A stretch of 64,000 nucleotides of DNA from Verpa conica (Eukaryota > Ascomycota > Pezizomycetes > Pezizales > Morchellaceae), in NCBI GenBank assembly GCA_033030425.1, contig JAUFSD010000007.1, positions 744,001-808,000 on the forward strand, read 5' to 3'. Shown one piece after another: positions 44,601 to 55,850 of the stretch. The position numbers and the translations under genes are program-made. Below the pieces are notes generated by a model. It saw only the letters and a program-made list of their open reading frames with translations. It was not told where the DNA came from and searched no databases. Position 1 is the first letter of the stretch; each line of letters begins with the position of its first letter.

Positions 44601-45588
44601 GCTTGGATGGCCAAAGAGGAGACGGAAAAGGTTGCTGCGATTAAGAGGACTCACAAGCTGCCTCCAGTGGTTGAGACTTTCAAAAAGGTTCTCGTAGAAC
44701 AAGATCAAGAAAGGAAACTTCTAAAAGTTATTAGAACTGAAAGGAGGGGTCATGATAATAGGATCACTGATATCAGAACCCTCGTACTACCACAGCAACC
44801 TAAACCTAGCGACATGGTTCGGTACAGGAAAATCTATCATGAACACTTCATCAAAATATCTCCAGAAGATGAGCTCTCCAGCAAGTCCTCTCATATATCT
44901 AGCGCAGTTTATACAGCAATTACAAACGATAAGCTTAGACAATCCATTGTCCCAAAACTTGCCAAGTATGTGATTGGCGAAGCTGTGGGACCCAGTATCT
45001 TAGGAATGGTCGGAAATGGGCAATGGGCCAAAGAGTTGTTGATGAGTCTCGATGAGGGCAAAGATCGATTTGAGAGGGGTGTAAGGTTTGTAACAGAAGA
45101 TTCCTATACGAAAGTTGAGGAGAAAAAAGAAAGTGAGTATAGGAGTGTTTGGGAAATTCTGGTACTTCGCCCGGTCCTCATCATTGGTGTCACAGTAGTG
45201 ATTCTTGGCGCTTCGGTGGGTTTCACACCTCTATTTTAAAGCATGACAGCTAGACGTTACTAATCCTCTCCAAAACGCGTAGATTTTCCTCACCTGGGCC
45301 CTTGGCCTTGCAGAATACCATCTTCATTCTACCCGGTCCAGAAATGGATATACGGCCTTGGCTAATCTCCGGTTCAATTTACAGATCCTAGCACTACCTC
45401 AGTCCCCGGTTGACGAAGCTACTAGGGCTACCGCAAAGAGTGTTGTAGCTAACTCCAGGTACCTCCCAAGCGATCTCTTTGGTAAAGCCAAAAGAGGGAT
45501 CGATTTTATATTTGATTACAGCCCTGGTTTTTTGGTTACAACTATCGTACTTATGGTATTTTTAACCATGCAACGTATATACCACTAG
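41695..45588 (+). CDS. Large protein with degenerate aminoglycoside-phosphotransferase (APH) fold and two C-terminal membrane segments
   Basis: Three exons: 41695-42043, 42079-45215 and 45283-45588, giving 1263 aa. The first intron is 35 nt, the second has a TACTAATCC branch point. Residues 1-450 are low-complexity Ser/Thr/Pro then acidic, with a repeated EVADTAAMLD unit. Around 470-760 the pattern is that of fungal APH/choline-kinase-like phosphotransferases: KWIIRVPLSG, IPIPFVYGYDFGT, APYVIMDFMDGDRVEDVW, then NVLVDYDGNVTAFVGWEKV and TRYPEWITKDW. In active relatives the catalytic loop reads HPDF...N and the metal site is DWD; here they read LPEFGGGN and VGWE, so the key His and Asp residues are missing. 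A Lys/Arg-rich tract (KKKQRRKGGGNRSGKGK) and a charged helical region follow. Two hydrophobic segments (about 1148-1172 and 1239-1259) end the protein. Likely a membrane-bound pseudokinase; function unknown. Confidence 0.82.
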
Positions 45589-46226
45589 ATATCACAAAGG
45601 TGGCATGTTCAGGATATGGATTGTGGGGTACCATATTTTTTAGGCTGCAGTAGTGTGGTTTTTCTTTTGTGTTCGTCTTTTTTTCTCTTGTTGGTGGCAG
45701 AGGGAGGATAGGATCTATTCTATTTCTCACTTCCATTCCATGCTTATTACCCATGTTTGAGTCTCTTTTCGGTTTCCAGGTCTATGAGGGAGAAAAAATG
45801 CCCAACTTTTCTACGGTATATATGTTTTGATAATGAAGGTTCCTTTGGCAGAGTTTTCGAGTGACTTCTCATGAGCAGAAACCCGATACCTACTCGGATG
45901 AAGCGACCCAATCATCAGTATCCTGTTAAATACCGATAAAAGTCTGAGTTTCTAATCCAATTCAAGCGCTAATCTTAACGTCTCTCTTACTCTAAAAATA
46001 ACATTTAGGTCGTCGGGCCGCGTAATTACACGACTTCAGAAGTTAGGCATTTCGTTGGCGTCTTCCTACTTGATATGTTCAGGATTACCTACATTTATTG
46101 GTTCTAGCAGATCACTGCCGCCTCTAGGCACACCTCAAATGCAACATCTACAAGCTTACATATGCCACTTGTATCTCAATTAGAACTGGCTAGAACTCTA
46201 CTTTCGATCCTCTAACATGTGAGAAA

Positions 46227-46425
46227 TACCGTATTGACTCGACAAATTAGCTATGCGGGCGCCGCAGCCACCTCCCATCAAACGTAAACTTGCTACCTGG
46301 CCGTAAGGGTTATTACCACCAGCTAGCTTTGACTAGTTTAGGGTGGCCCAAAAGAGCTTAAAGAATGCTATTAAGCATAGGTGGCTTTGACGCCCGCATA
46401 GCCAATTTATCGAGTCAATACGGTA
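46227..46425. mobile_element. MITE with ~33-bp terminal inverted repeats and TA ends (pogo/Tc1-mariner-like)
   Basis: The left arm (46229-46261), beginning CCGTATTGACTCGACAAATT and ending GCTATGCGGGCG, is the reverse complement of the right arm (46391-46423) with two mismatches, both transitions. Each arm is bordered by TA, as expected of a TA target duplication. The inner parts GCCACCT/AGGTGGC extend the pairing. The ~130-bp interior has no coding capacity, so the element is non-autonomous. Assignment to the pogo/Tc1-mariner group is from the TA duplication and arm style only. Confidence 0.8.
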
Positions 46426-47370
46426 TTACTACACCATTGCCTCTTGTCTACTATTATATGTGCATGTATTATATATACACTTGAAAATTTTCTCGCAGCG
46501 AGTTAAAGTAGACTATTGCCACTTCCCCTTTTTCAGCAGCCGCCTCCTGAAGTCTTTTATACCCACGGGTCTGTTTCTAGACCCATCTGCAGTTCCAGCT
46601 AGGAACAAAACTTGGTAACAAGCCTTTTATACAAGGATTAACTCACACGCAAAGAGTAAGAACACAAGGGTACAACCCCTGTCAATGCACTGCGTGAAAC
46701 GCCACTGTTGGTTTAGCGCCCTATTCTGTCGATTATGTATTCTGATCCGGGCTGGCTCCTATAGCTCGCCTACCGTTTGTGTGGAGGCTGCGACGAACTT
46801 CAAACTTTGTCACACCGCTCCTGTTTGAGCCGCAAACACACTGGAAGCGCTTGTTGTGTAGAGAGCGTATCTGCTTGTCAGACCGCTTAGGACGGCACTG
46901 CAAGATCTTTAGCTTGATGCAAGCCCGTAAGAACATGGCCAGTAGGTAATTGTCTATTTACGAAAGGCGTCATGAGCACGGAAACAGAAGCAGAACAAGA
47001 ATCAGAATCTATCCTAGTGCGGGGGGATCTCAACAGCTAAACTCGGTCCCCGTGCCTTTTTGATGAGTTATTCGTCTATCGTGAAAGTTTTTCTTGCTAG
47101 TTGCTTCTACTCTTAGAAAGTTGTACAGTTTACTTACTTGTAGCACCAACTACATGCGCCCTTGCCTCCCCGTGCCGGAAGTCTCAGTATTGAACCTTCC
47201 TAACTGTTGGAATGTTGTTTCGTCCCTCCCCTCACCTCAAAGAAGCACCCCCTTCTATTGGTCATAGGGGTGCATGTTACTAGAAGTTTTTGTTGCACGG
47301 ATACATGGAGGGGACATCTATAAGTCCTACCGGTAGCCTCTCTTCTTTTTCCTTTCTTCTTATATTCACC

Positions 47371-47404
47371 ATCTCATCTCATCTCATCTCATCCCCTCTA
47401 TATA
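47371..47404 (+). promoter_or_regulatory. Cupredoxin promoter: (ATCTC)4 repeat and TATA-like box
   Basis: Four perfect ATCTC units (47371-47390) are followed by CTCTATATACC, a plausible TATA element about 140 bp upstream of the ATG at 47540. Fungal core promoters often combine a pyrimidine tract with a TATA box in this arrangement. Confidence 0.5.
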
Positions 47405-47539
47405 CCGATTCATTAGTACTCGGGCTTTTCCTTTAGGCATCTATTTACCTTTATTAATTCTACTCTTGAACAGCGCTAGTCGCCCTTATATATTCGCAGC
47501 CCACTACTAAACTACTACATTAATTCGAATACTATCAAC

Positions 47540-48296
47540 ATGCTTTTTAATAAGTCTTCTCTCTTCGCCGCCGCTGCCTTTATCGGCCTTGTTTCGGCAC
47601 AATCTGCTACTTCCTCAGCCGCTGTACCTGAAGGCTCAGTCAAGGCACATGTGGTGATGGTTAGCAATACCAATGGGAGTCTTACATTCTCGCCTGAGAC
47701 TGTAACAGCGGTTGCAGGTGATCTGGTTCAGTTCCACTTTTACCCAAGGAACCACTCTATCGCCCAGTCAACCTTTGACAACCCATGCGAGCCGATTCCC
47801 CAGACAAATGGAACTGAAGGCTTCTGGTCTGGTTTCATGCCTGTCACTACCGAATCCACAACCGTGAGTTTTTTTCTTTCTCAAAAATAACATATCCTAA
47901 GCACAAAACTAATAAAAGGAACTCTAGATGCCTGTATTCTCAGTTCTTGTAAAAGACACAAAACCCATGTGGTTCTACTGTGCAACCGGCAAGCATTGTC
48001 AAGCTGGAATGGCCGGTGTCATCAACCCCCCTGCTTCCGATAGGACCATTGCAGCATACAAGCTCGCCGCGGCCTCGGTGGCTAAGACCGGAGTTCCCAA
48101 CACTGCCGGAGGGACTGGTGGAGACACCGGCTCTTCCACCGAGACCCCTACTACTGGCTCTGGTGATGCTACCGCAACAAACGGCACCTCTGGGAGTGTC
48201 CCAACTACCACTGGCACAAACGCTGGTTCCACACTGGTATCATCGTCGGCTTTCGCCCTTGTTGCTGCTGGTCTTGCTGCGTTCTTCACCTTCTAA
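47540..48296 (+). CDS. Secreted GPI-anchored cupredoxin-domain protein
   Basis: Extracellular Ser/Thr-rich cupredoxin of the type found on fungal cell surfaces, 230 aa. Exons 47540-47863 and 47928-48296, separated by a 64-nt phase-0 intron with a CTAAT branch point. Residues 1-20 form a signal peptide ending VSA. The cupredoxin fold spans about 30-145: FSPETVTAVAGDLVQFHF, NHSIAQSTF with His72, then WFYCATGKHCQAGMAGVI with Cys126, His131 and Met136. All four type-1 copper ligands are therefore present, along with Cys83 and Cys132, which could form a disulphide. Next comes a Gly/Ser/Thr-rich linker and a hydrophobic tail (SSSAFALVAAGLAAFFTF) expected to be replaced by a GPI anchor. Whether it binds copper or has an enzymatic role is not known for this family. 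Confidence 0.93.
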
Positions 48297-51200
48297 ACAA
48301 GGGATATTTTTCTTGTTTTGTTTCGTTACTGCGACCTGATTTCGCTCTTGGCTTGAGAAGTGGTAGTAGTGGCTTTGTATTTTTTTTCTTCTACTTTTCT
48401 TTTCTTCGTTTTTTTTTTTTTTTCCTGAAGGGGTTTTTTTTGTCTTTGGTTGGGGTGCCGGATGTTGGGGCAATAAAGGATGAATATCAGCATTTTTCTT
48501 TTTTCGTTTTCATTTTCATCAATCAGATTACATAACTTAGTGGTTCAAATTGGCTTGGCTTGGAAAAAGAGAGAGTATAGTGTATAAGTTATGAGCCCCA
48601 GATCCTCATAATTTAGATCGAGACGCTGGCCGGATTGGTTTAATCCTTTTTTCATATATATACCCGCGACCTCCCTGGCCTCCCTAGTTCCATATTCCCC
48701 TTGGGATCCGTGCTTTGTGCTTGTTTACTATGTGAGCGCGTGCAAATATATGGCTTCCTACGCTAAACCCAAAACGTTTCTGTACGATCAAAAAATTACT
48801 CCGAAACTTATAGTGAAAAGGTGCTTCCTATTGTAGGAATATATAGACATGTTTGGGATCTTTGCCCCTCAACCCCCCCCCCCCCCCAAAAAAAAACGAC
48901 CTAGCGTATCATATTCTTTCAGATATCTGTATATCCGTAGAGAAATTACACTAAAATCAATAGGACTTTTTTGTATTGGTCTCTAATATCAAAACTTACT
49001 GCTTTGTAAAATATACCTGGCTTCTGTTTAGCAACGGCTTCTATACAAGTATTTTTCTGATACCGGGGTTGACATTTATGATGCTGTAAAAAAATAGTAG
49101 AGATCTTTTGATCTCACGCCCAATTATATTGTAGTTGATACATGCAGTTATACGTAAGAGATTTCCATCATACGTTACATGATTCTTAAAGATCAAAGGC
49201 ATCCGACTAAGGAGACCCCAAACGGCTTAACTTTGCCTAGAGGTACTGTGGCACACGCCAGCAGATAAGGCTAAGCGGTATCAGCCACACTGACACCTGT
49301 CCTCTGAGAGGACTAATTCAATATACAGAGACATTCCCTCTCTAGAATACATGTAGTCATTAAATATCATCCCCTGTTTTAGGCTTGATCGTATCTAACA
49401 CTAAGCAGCCTACAGCACAAAGACATGTGTTAGTTATACATAGCCGTTAATATATTGTGTTAGGTTATGTCAGTACCAAACAAAATAAAGTTTATTTGTA
49501 GGATAGATACAGTACGAAAAAATGGGGTAGATCTACTGCCATAGCACTACGGAATTTAGTCGCAAATACCGAATTAAATCAGTATTTGAGGTAGATTACT
49601 ACACCAATACCGTATTCCTCCAATATCGCTAGAGCACCGTACTAATCCCACCCTTCTTTTTAGTACTGTAGGCATATTGCCTGTTTTGAGGACTCGGCCT
49701 CTTTAATAATTCTACAGCCTCTATATATATATACCCCTAAAACACAAGCCTCTCCCCTCAAAGACTCCTAGAGACTTGCTTGTACTACGGCTGCCAGAGT
49801 AATTCTGTGGGCACCTAGCTATGGTGGCACAGGCTTTGCCTAGGAGATGGCCAATAACTTTACGTGGGGGCTAGTACCACCACTACCACTATCCACAGGC
49901 TTACCTCAACAGGCATAGTGCTATACAAAAATGGTAGAGAGATGGGTTGCACTGTGTGCTGAGAAATACAGTTTTTAGTTGGCAGTGGCGCAGCTACCGG
50001 GCTAGAAAAAAGCTTCTATAGCATATCTGACTTAATCTATAATCTCCCAGAATGCCACACCAATATTAGACCAAAAAAACCCTGCTTATATACCCAAAAT
50101 TATTAGTCCCTATGGTAGAAGGCCTAAGAGAGATAGAGATATATACTTCAATAAAAAACCCTAAAACCTTATATGGATGAGTACCTTAATTACCTGAATA
50201 CTCAAACATAGCAAATAAAGATACACATAGCTCGTATTCATGGTCCTAGTCCTCCATGAGCTATCAATATTAGGAAGCTTCTACAACCCTGCTGTTTATG
50301 GGTATCGAATATAGTGTGGTACAAGTAGGTTATGGGTATACTATGATGTAGGAATCATAGGAGACTCGCTGGAGCGAGTCCTTCTAAGTCCATAGTCTAC
50401 TCTCATCCTCTCCATTTTACTACAGTTCCCTCTCTATAAAATGCGAGTGATATTTAGTGAACTAAGCTCACATATATCACCCGGAATTAATTCCAAGTAC
50501 AACCTAGATACTCGTCTCTTCATTCTCATTATAAATATGAGGGTTTGGCTAAAAATCTCAATTAGATAGATATAATTAGAACTAATCTACTGAATTTAGG
50601 TCAAGACTACTATAAATAAAAAAAATAGAACAAAAATCCCGGTACAAGCGCACAGAGGTGAACATGGAATGTTCAAGATGCTCAGAAATAGTTGAGGTGT
50701 AAAAGAGCCTCCACGAGTACTCTGATCTTCCAACCTATCGTATACTTATATACGGGAAAAGGGATTCCGAGAGTTCATCAATTAAACGCATACAATCGTC
50801 TGACTCAGATCCGATATCCTGAATTAGATTTCCGATGAGTAAAAAAGTGTTGCAATCGATCACAAATGATCATATTGGGGGAGAGTTCCTATTAGTAGTT
50901 CAGTATCCAATCACCCCGAGGAAATATGCTCCCTTTTAAAAAAAAATCTTGGCTAATCTTGGCTATCCTAATATTACCTATGGACTTCAAGAAATATTCT
51001 TCTACTAGATGCAATATGATTAAACGCTCCAGTCAATAAAATACTCATAACTATACTGACCTACAAAAAAAGGCACTATTATATAATTAGCCTTGTTTGC
51101 GGTGATATATTGGGAAATCATACTTACCTGGTGCCATCTACATGCAGCCCAAGAGCACGAAATTTCACTCATAATGAATAGTCACAAATAACTACATGTA

Positions 51201-51852
51201 TATAGTCACAAGAAAACACATAAATAGATCTTTAGGGTAAAGCGAAATGTCTCATCAGAAATAAGGTCCGATTCGCCCATACATATTAAACTTTATGTCC
51301 TGTAGCTTACCGGCTATAGTGAATTGTTATAAATGGTAGACGTACTCTCATAATAACCAAACTCATATCATGCCCTAAACTTAGCCTAGGATATCGATCT
51401 AGGGATTCAGCCTAATTTTATTATGATCTAAAAATGCACATATACATAACGAAAGTTGGAGGGGAATATCCCGAAAGTTTTCAATAGCCCCTCCCCTATA
51501 TGCGCATCTGATAGGAAGCTTTAATTATGGACTTCAAACATATATATGTAGTGAAAATATAATAATTCCTAACTAGGCCTTCACTATATATAACTTGACA
51601 GCAGTACCTAAAACTAGAATTCTATTTAATAAATTAAGAAATAAAATGAAACTAGGGGTCTTACTTGATGGTCGAGTGATATTATATGACGTATAAAATT
51701 AATCGGATTAAACAAATTGATCCTTCATAATACATGGAGTCTTTTGGGTACGGTATAGATTAAACAACGGATTTAGACAGTGACATTAAGAGAGATTAGT
51801 CACAGATAAGGAGGGAAAGCCTATGATGTATTTTTTGGGCTCTATTACTAGC
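48297..51852. other. Gene-poor A+T-rich region between cupredoxin and tRNA-Gln
   Basis: Poly-T tracts just after the cupredoxin stop may belong to its 3' end. A C15A9 homopolymer pair lies at 48873-48896. No protein-coding frame of note occurs over 3.5 kb; degenerate repeat sequence is likely. A perfect 8-bp-arm hairpin is at 50363-50380, right beside a half copy of the dispersed motif (AATCATAGGAGACTCG), and a full reverse copy is at 51673-51691. Confidence 0.6.
48873..48896. repeat. Homopolymer C15A9
   Basis: A run of 15 C is followed directly by 9 A. Exact length could be affected by sequencing error. Confidence 0.85.
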
Positions 51853-51932
51853 GCTCGATTAGTGTAGAGGTTATCACTCCGGATTTTGAACAGAAAATTC
51901 CGGCAACCCTGGTTCGAATCCAGGATTGAGCT
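51853..51932 (+). tRNA. tRNA-Gln (UUG) with an 8-nt intron
   Basis: Acceptor stem GCTCGAT pairs with ATTGAGC (one G-T), D-arm GTG...CAC, anticodon stem CCGGA/TCCGG, T-arm CCTGG-TTCGAAT-CCAGG, discriminator T. The anticodon loop reads TT-TTG-A followed by 8 extra bases before the 3' stem, placing a short intron one base after the anticodon. D-arm, loop and TTCGAAT T-loop closely match yeast tRNA-Gln(UUG). A dispersed-motif copy is 162 bp upstream. Confidence 0.9.
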
Positions 51933-53299
51933 TGGCCGCCCGTATATTTTTTACTTTCCTATAGTTGGCTAAAGGAAAATGCCCTGAGAAAACCTTTTAC
52001 ATCTAAGTTTAAAAAAGTTAAAAGATACTGCCATACACTAGCCACCAACACATATACTGTGCTATCCATTCATCCAACCCAAGTCCTTCCACGTGATCCC
52101 TAGTTTATATATTTAAAAACAATGACGAGGCTATTATCAATCACTCGATGCTACACGAAAACCTGTAACCAAGAAGCAGGGTAACTCCATTGCTACCATG
52201 GGTTTCATTCGGTAACGGGATAATACCACGGGTTGGCTCCAGCAAATCCGCGGGTTTTCGGGAATCTAGCTCCGGCTTTAATCTATACAATACCGCCAGA
52301 GCCTGAAAAATACTAGATAGAGGGTCATTCCAATCATACCACCTCACTCGATGCCTTCTATGGACAATCAAGGGCTGGTGATATTTAGCTAATATAATGC
52401 AAGATAAAACTAAACCATTTATGAATGTACCCCTACCTTAAAACCTATTTATCTCCGTTAGCCACGGAAAGCTCATAGCATATCACTCGCTCTATGATCT
52501 GTTCGATCAGTGTGAAGAATGAACAAGTCGCACATATGCATAGAAGAGCTCATAGCGTGAAAAGCAAGGAATTCTAGTGACAATCAGTCTCTACCGCCAA
52601 TAAACATGGCCAGTAATAATTAATCGATCTACATCAAAGGCAAAAAAAAACGGACAAGTCCAGGAAAACTCCGATATCAGCGGCCGGCATGTAATATTCT
52701 GAAACGCCAGAGTATGAATCTATAGTGCTTCGTGGGTTCATGGGATTCGTTAGACTTTAGGGGAAGAACTCCATATATTTCTATTCTCGAGTCTTGAAAA
52801 AATTGAGACACGGGCAGTGCTGCCTAGGCCTAGCCTACGTACGTACGTACGCGTAACGGCAGACGCCTTCACGAGGCTGAGCTTGCAGCTCTGCCTCGCG
52901 AATTAAACCAGTTTACCTAGTTATAGCAAACGTAGCTATCTGTTTTTTTTTTTACTACTATCGTGGGGTCAAGGGCCACTTTATGGTCAGACCATCATTT
53001 TTCCCATGGCCTGACTAAACAGTCAATGATATTATAACTCATAAACTCTAGCATTGACAAGTTCTCCTTTTTTTTTAACAAGCATATGCACCATCCATAG
53101 ATTCTCAATATAAACCAAAGATAAAATTGATCTATCATTACCTCCTTTTCAAGGGCTTCATCTTGATTTAGTTAGTAGAAGCCCAGTACCAAAGCTTTTG
53201 TTGTTTCATCTCGTCTTAGATAAGTTAGCTCCCCCGCTAGCGTCAACCCGTCTTCTCTGTTCTTTCCCTCGGGGTCCTCTAGTGGAACTCGTTACCGGT
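51933..53299. other. Non-coding region after tRNA-Gln
   Basis: Two forward copies of the dispersed motif lie at 52332-52350 (AATCATACCACCTCACTCG) and 52471-52489 (GCTCATAGCATATCACTCG). A (TACG)n-like run is at about 52843-52860. No gene is supported. Confidence 0.55.
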
Positions 53300-55440
53300 T
53301 TCCTGAGTGGCGACAGCTGAACATAAGCTACATGTAGGATAGTGACAGCTCGGACCATGCAATAAAGCGTTGGCACGTTAATATCGAGGACCCTTTCCCA
53401 TATTTATTGGATCTTCTTTTTCCCGCCAAACAATGCCTGCTTTTAATGAAGCTTTTTCTTAGCGCATGCGGCGCGAAATATCCAATATCGACTGGGGAAA
53501 AGAGCGGCCAGCACCCCGACTGATCATGAATATTTTTTCCTACAACTCCGGGGCGCTCCGTACCCTCTGTACCCATGAATTTTATTCCACGAGGGCTCTA
53601 GGCCACCTAGGAAAGGAGATCATCCCGGCTGACACCCGCTATAACTTGCTTTAGGCCTTTGTCCGATGAAACGCTCCTGAGCGGCAGGCTCCTGAAAGCT
53701 CACCCCTCACAAGTGGGGGCACTTCGGAATATTCCATCATGCATAACAGCGATATCGATGTCAGAATTGCTGGCTCCGCTCGGGGTGGTTGAGAGAAACC
53801 GACCCTGAGGTGGTCCTTGCATGAAGTTCTTGATCGGAAAGGGAATATAACCCCCGAGGAGGAACACCTTTTTCTCCAAAAGGCCCAAGAACCAAGTTAA
53901 CGTCTAATGTACCATGGTTTACTAAGCCCTCATCCTGCATTGACCTCGGATCCAGTACCGTTATTTACTCCCGGAGCGGTGTTTCTAGATCGGCGTTTGT
54001 AGTGGTTAGCAAGAATTGTTTCACGGCTGGTGCTATGTAGCAAAACGAAGGATCCATGGTTAGACAAATGGAATCGGTCGTTTTACAAGACTCTACCATT
54101 AGCTAGAGCTTAAAGGTTCTTTACCGCTGACGGGGGTAGACCTAATCCCCAACATTGTCTCAGGACTGTTTAGATGATACACGTTCCAGAATCAATAGTG
54201 GAAGCTTGTAGGCCCCATAATCGATCTGCAAGCATGTCGAGCCGGAGATCGCTTCTTCGTTTTCCTTAGCCAGATTTCCGAGAGGACCTCGGGAATGAGC
54301 CTCGGGAATAAAGCTCTCGATATATGCGGAAAGTTCCGTTTAACTGAAGAGAGGGGAAAAGGTCGCACGGTCCGGTACTAGGTATATGAGCCACTACTTA
54401 TTCTACACCTCGTTTGCGGTGCCGTGTGGCTTGCCGAGGAGGAGTGGGGCTCAAGGGCTACATCAGCCACCGGGCAGCTTGGATTTCACGAGATCTGTTT
54501 TGCTGCTCCGATCGGGGCCGGAAGCCGAGTCTTTTAATAGCAGTGCTGAGCCTGGCTGCAAGCCACACCAAAGATCTAAGTTCTTGCCCCAAGCCCTATC
54601 GCTAGAAAAGAGCCGGGGTACGTGACGTAAGCCCCCAGAAAAGGGAAGGAAGAAGTCGGTGCCAAGCACCCAAACGAGGAGTGGCCCCTTGCCTTGCATG
54701 GGGGAGAACCATTCTGTGAGAGAAAGAAAAGCCGAGCGAGGACGATGAAAGGGGTAAAACCATCACCCACTTAGCGCAAGTTGTAAGAAGGCATCATACA
54801 GGAACCGTATGGACAAATTATGTGTGGTGTGCGCGTGCCATCTGAGGCAAGGTGTAATGATTATCAGCTATTTTGAAAACGATGATATTTTCAAGCTCGG
54901 CCGAGAGTGAGGCGTGTGGGCGGAACGATCTTCTCTTGCAGGTTGTGGAGACGCCATGATACCCGCCCGCTCCCACGGTATGGTTGTTAGGCTGCAGTGT
55001 GCACTCTTACTTGCTCGTCTCTTCAGACTCTGGAGAAAGTACAGCCCGTCCGCACGTTGCAGGCCTTAGATTTATTGTTAGAAACGACAACGGCCTCCCA
55101 AAGAACGCAGCAGCGGTAAGAACATGTAGCACTGCACCAAGCCAGCCAGCGAGTCTAGGTACTTGATCCACGGCTTATTGGATGATAGAGTTCACAGTAC
55201 AAAATGTGAGGAATGAGCCCAAGTAAGAAGCAGAATGCCTGAGTTGGGCTCGAGATAGAGGGCGCCAAGTACTGCAAGGACCGTTTTGAGCATCGCAAAG
55301 CGGGTGAACACGAATCCGCCGAGACTAGTCCGAGGCACAGCCCCAGAGCCTGTTTCCTCCCCGGATGCCTGCAAGATGCTGGCTGCCCTTCAATCAAATC
55401 AGAGCCTTCCCCAAAACTTCTTCCTCCTTCTCCCACACCC
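53300..55440. other. Compositionally distinct block, richer in G+C, no intact gene
   Basis: By eye this 2.1-kb block is clearly richer in G+C than its surroundings and has many overlapping open frames on both strands, none with a recognised domain. Part of the minus strand near 55192-55374 reads a hydrophobic protein-like stretch (ALYLEPNSGILLLTW) that soon meets a stop. A string near 54345-54375 (GAGAGGGGAAAAGGTCGCAC) faintly recalls a group II intron domain V but its stem does not pair. Organellar insertion, gene remnant or transposon origin are all possible. Confidence 0.45.
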
Positions 55441-55850
55441 CCCCAACACAGCCCTGCTACTTACCCATTTACCTCCCACATACTCATTTGCTGCTGCTAC
55501 TGCCACCTCCAAGTCCTGCCACCATTTCACATCTGTCATTCTCACTCTCACCATTTCAGCCATTCCTCTCATCGTCTCTTCTTCATCACCATCATCGCTA
55601 CCATCATCTACCTACTACAGTGCCAACCCTCCATAAACACTTCCCTACTTCTACTATCGTACTGCACATTCAACACCTGTAAGTCACAAGCAAAGACATT
55701 CGTCGCTTAGCGGGTTGAAGACTACATCTATTCACACTTCTTCGTCAGCCGACCGACGATAAACTCACACCATTACCCCTTCAAAGTGATAATCCCTCTA
55801 CCGCTGTCTAACTTTCAGCTTCTACAAAGGCTACTGCCTTCACGTTTGCA
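55441..55850 (+). promoter_or_regulatory. bZIP gene leader: C/T-rich and CA-rich tract
   Basis: A pyrimidine-rich stretch (55410-55620) with CCACC and CATC runs directly precedes the bZIP start codon. Such tracts mark promoters and long 5' leaders of highly regulated fungal genes. Several short ATGs precede the main start; an intron in the leader is possible but not shown. Confidence 0.45.

Larger units (their letters stand above)
45589..47539. other. Intergenic with MITE, upstream of cupredoxin gene
   Basis: About 1.95 kb without a supported gene. Holds a reverse copy of the dispersed motif at 45858-45876 (CGAGTGACTTCTCATGAGC), 270 bp after the preceding stop, and the MITE at 46227-46425. 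The right end is the cupredoxin promoter. Confidence 0.55.

Noticed and set aside
54345..54380. Group II intron domain V-like string
   Set aside because: The 5' half cannot pair with the 3' half, so the conserved hairpin is absent.
55155..55436. Hydrophobic minus-strand frames resembling a membrane-channel exon
   Set aside because: Short, overlapping in two frames, no start codon or splice support; kept only as part of the unusual-composition block.
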